Assembly (NCBI GenBank): GCA_009618475.1
Contig: WJOV01000028.1
Span: 1 to 5,174 of the forward strand
Source: Methanosarcinales archaeon
Lineage (GTDB): Archaea > Halobacteriota > Syntropharchaeia > Alkanophagales > Methanospirareceae
Reading direction: 5' to 3'
Length of the DNA: 5,174 bases
The notes beneath the pieces are model-generated. The model was given only the letters and a program-made list of their open reading frames with translations, ran no database searches and had not been told where the DNA came from. This document shows positions 4,176 to 5,174 of the stretch, in pieces. The translations under genes and the position numbers were made by a program. How positions within the stretch are numbered: position 1 is the stretch's first letter; every line of letters starts with the position of its first letter.

Positions 4176-5158
4176 TGCTACTACATGAATTAAAAACAAC
4201 ACTAAAAAAAGACGAAAGGCTTGTCTCAGATGATAAACTGCTCAAAAACAGGATCGTTGAATTGGCTTTAAAATTAGATAAGGATTTAATTAAACTCTTG
4301 TTAAGCAACAAAAGAATCAAAGACCATTTCTTCACAGAAGTCGATAAGATATTGGTGTTTGATAAAGAGAAATTCATGAAGTTTGTAGATAATAAGGAAT
4401 TCCTGCCGGACTCTTATACCTCATTCAAAAATAAAATTGGCTTAACTGCTGATAAAAAATACATTGCCAAAAGTAAAGAAGTTGTTTTATCATGGCCATA
4501 TAAGGATTGTATTTTAGAAGGCGGGCAGGAAAAAGAGGATGAGAAAAGAAAAGAGATTTTTCATAATGAGATACTTGCCTCTGATGAAATTGACAGGCTG
4601 TTAGAACCAAAAGTATTTACGAATTTTAAGAGGATTTCTGCAAAAGGAGAGCAGGGGGTTTCTGAAATAAAGCCAACGGATAATTTAATCATAAAAGGAA
4701 ATAATCTTTTAGCCCTGCATTCTTTAAAGAAAAGATTTGCAGGGAAGGTTAAATTGATTTATATTGATCCTCCGTATAACACGGGTAATGATGAATTTGG
4801 ATACAATGACAGTTTTAACCATTCCACTTGGCTAACTTTTATGACGAACCGTGTTGAAATAGCTAAAAAACTTTTAGATGAAACAGGTATTTTTGCTACA
4901 CAAAGTAGTTTTCATGAGTATGCTTATTTGAAAGTTATGTTAGATGACCTATTTCATAAAGAAAATCATCTTTGTACTTTCAATATTCTAGTTAGACATC
5001 CTGATAGAGTTTTAACGGGAGATAAAGAATTTAATGATGTGATTGAATATATTTTGTTTTATCGTGTATCGCCAGATACTAAATTTCCTGTAACTACTCA
5101 CCCCCCACCGCAAAATTTATTATTAATGAAATTATATCCAATATCGCAATGGTTGTAA
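4172..5158 (+). CDS. mod: Type III restriction-modification methyltransferase (Mod), interrupted
   Basis: N-terminal half of a Type III Mod subunit, the adenine-N6 DNA methyltransferase that also gives sequence specificity to the Res nuclease/helicase. Residues 1-190 are the family N-terminal region (LKKDERLVSDDKLLKNRI, FLPDSYTSFKNKIGL, VLSWPYKDCILEGG, DEIDRLLEPKVFTNFKR). The block NLIIKGNNLLALHSLKKRF follows, then catalytic motif IV DPPYNTG at 199-205 and the family segment GYNDSFNHSTWLTFM. In this beta-class layout the target-recognition region and motif I (FxGxG) come after motif IV, and neither is reached. The frame ends at 328 residues, whereas Mod proteins usually have about 550-650. 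The last 15-20 residues (HPPPQNLLLMKLYPISQWL) do not look like Mod, and the -1 frame stays open past the window, so a frameshift near the C6 tract at 5101-5106 is likely. The gene is clearly more AT-rich than fwdAC, which suggests acquisition. No res gene is visible; it may lie beyond the right edge. Confidence 0.88.
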   Translation: MMLLHELKTTLKKDERLVSDDKLLKNRIVELALKLDKDLIKLLLSNKRIKDHFFTEVDKILVFDKEKFMKFVDNKEFLPDSYTSFKNKIGLTADKKYIAKSKEVVLSWPYKDCILEGGQEKEDEKRKEIFHNEILASDEIDRLLEPKVFTNFKRISAKGEQGVSEIKPTDNLIIKGNNLLALHSLKKRFAGKVKLIYIDPPYNTGNDEFGYNDSFNHSTWLTFMTNRVEIAKKLLDETGIFATQSSFHEYAYLKVMLDDLFHKENHLCTFNILVRHPDRVLTGDKEFNDVIEYILFYRVSPDTKFPVTTHPPPQNLLLMKLYPISQWL

Positions 5159-5174
5159 ATAAAACATTTCGTTT
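5083..5174 (+). pseudogene. mod: Possible continuation of mod in the -1 frame
   Basis: After the TAA at 5080-5082 this frame is open to the window edge and contains TAKFIINEIISNIAMVVNK. A single extra base in the C6 run at 5101-5106 would join it to the upstream Mod frame (HPP then TAKF). The +1 frame stops at once (TAA, TGA near 5121-5129). An open run of about 30 codons is only moderate evidence in AT-rich DNA, and I cannot align the peptide to a known Mod region from memory. It is marked as broken because the window sequence as given does not join the frames. Confidence 0.4.

Noticed and set aside
1..5174. CRISPR array, complete insertion sequence or rRNA/tRNA gene
   Set aside because: No regularly spaced repeats, transposase motifs or RNA gene signatures were found on either strand.

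Overview
The window looks archaeal, most likely a euryarchaeon with a methanogenesis-type C1 pathway (a methanogen, ANME archaeon or relative). Three things point there. The 3' part of a formylmethanofuran dehydrogenase operon (fwdA end, fwdC) opens the window. A HMf-type archaeal histone gene sits in the middle. The histone, zinc-ribbon and FKBP genes all have BRE/TATA-like promoters. I cannot assign a genus from the sequence alone.

Layout. 1-1484 (+): the C-terminal 221 residues of FwdA, then a complete FwdC with its own Shine-Dalgarno, closed by a T-rich termination tract at 1499-1522. 1521-1967 (-): a convergent small protein with two TFIIB-type zinc ribbons. 1968-2332: intergenic, with the zinc-ribbon promoter, a GC-rich hairpin-forming island ending in a T run (candidate small RNA) and the histone promoter. 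2333-2533 (+): the histone and its hairpin/T-tract terminator. 2657-3228: an accessory-looking stretch with an unrecognised 86-codon minus-strand ORF and a 56-aa plus-strand protein with a strong Shine-Dalgarno. 3266-3694 (-): a short SlyD-like FKBP prolyl isomerase that reads like a bacterial protein behind an archaeal-looking promoter. 3767-4064: no convincing gene, but a compact inverted-repeat element at 3906-3967. 4065-5174 (+): AT-rich start of a Type III restriction-modification methyltransferase (Mod), preceded by a tiny overlapping ORF.

How the parts fit. FwdA and FwdC are subunits of the same tungsten/molybdenum formylmethanofuran dehydrogenase. The histone and zinc-ribbon protein are housekeeping or DNA/RNA-associated. 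The right half appears to be acquired material: a bacterial-like chaperone/isomerase, orphan small ORFs and a DNA-modification gene.

The most interesting point is that mod is interrupted. Its reading frame stops at 5158 before methyltransferase motif I, while the -1 frame, reachable at a C6 tract (5101-5106), stays open to the window end. A second single-base discontinuity at an A5 tract separates it from the small upstream ORF. This fits phase variation, decay or homopolymer read errors; the sequence alone cannot decide. No previously undescribed system is demonstrated. The two structured intergenic elements are the best candidates for something unlisted.
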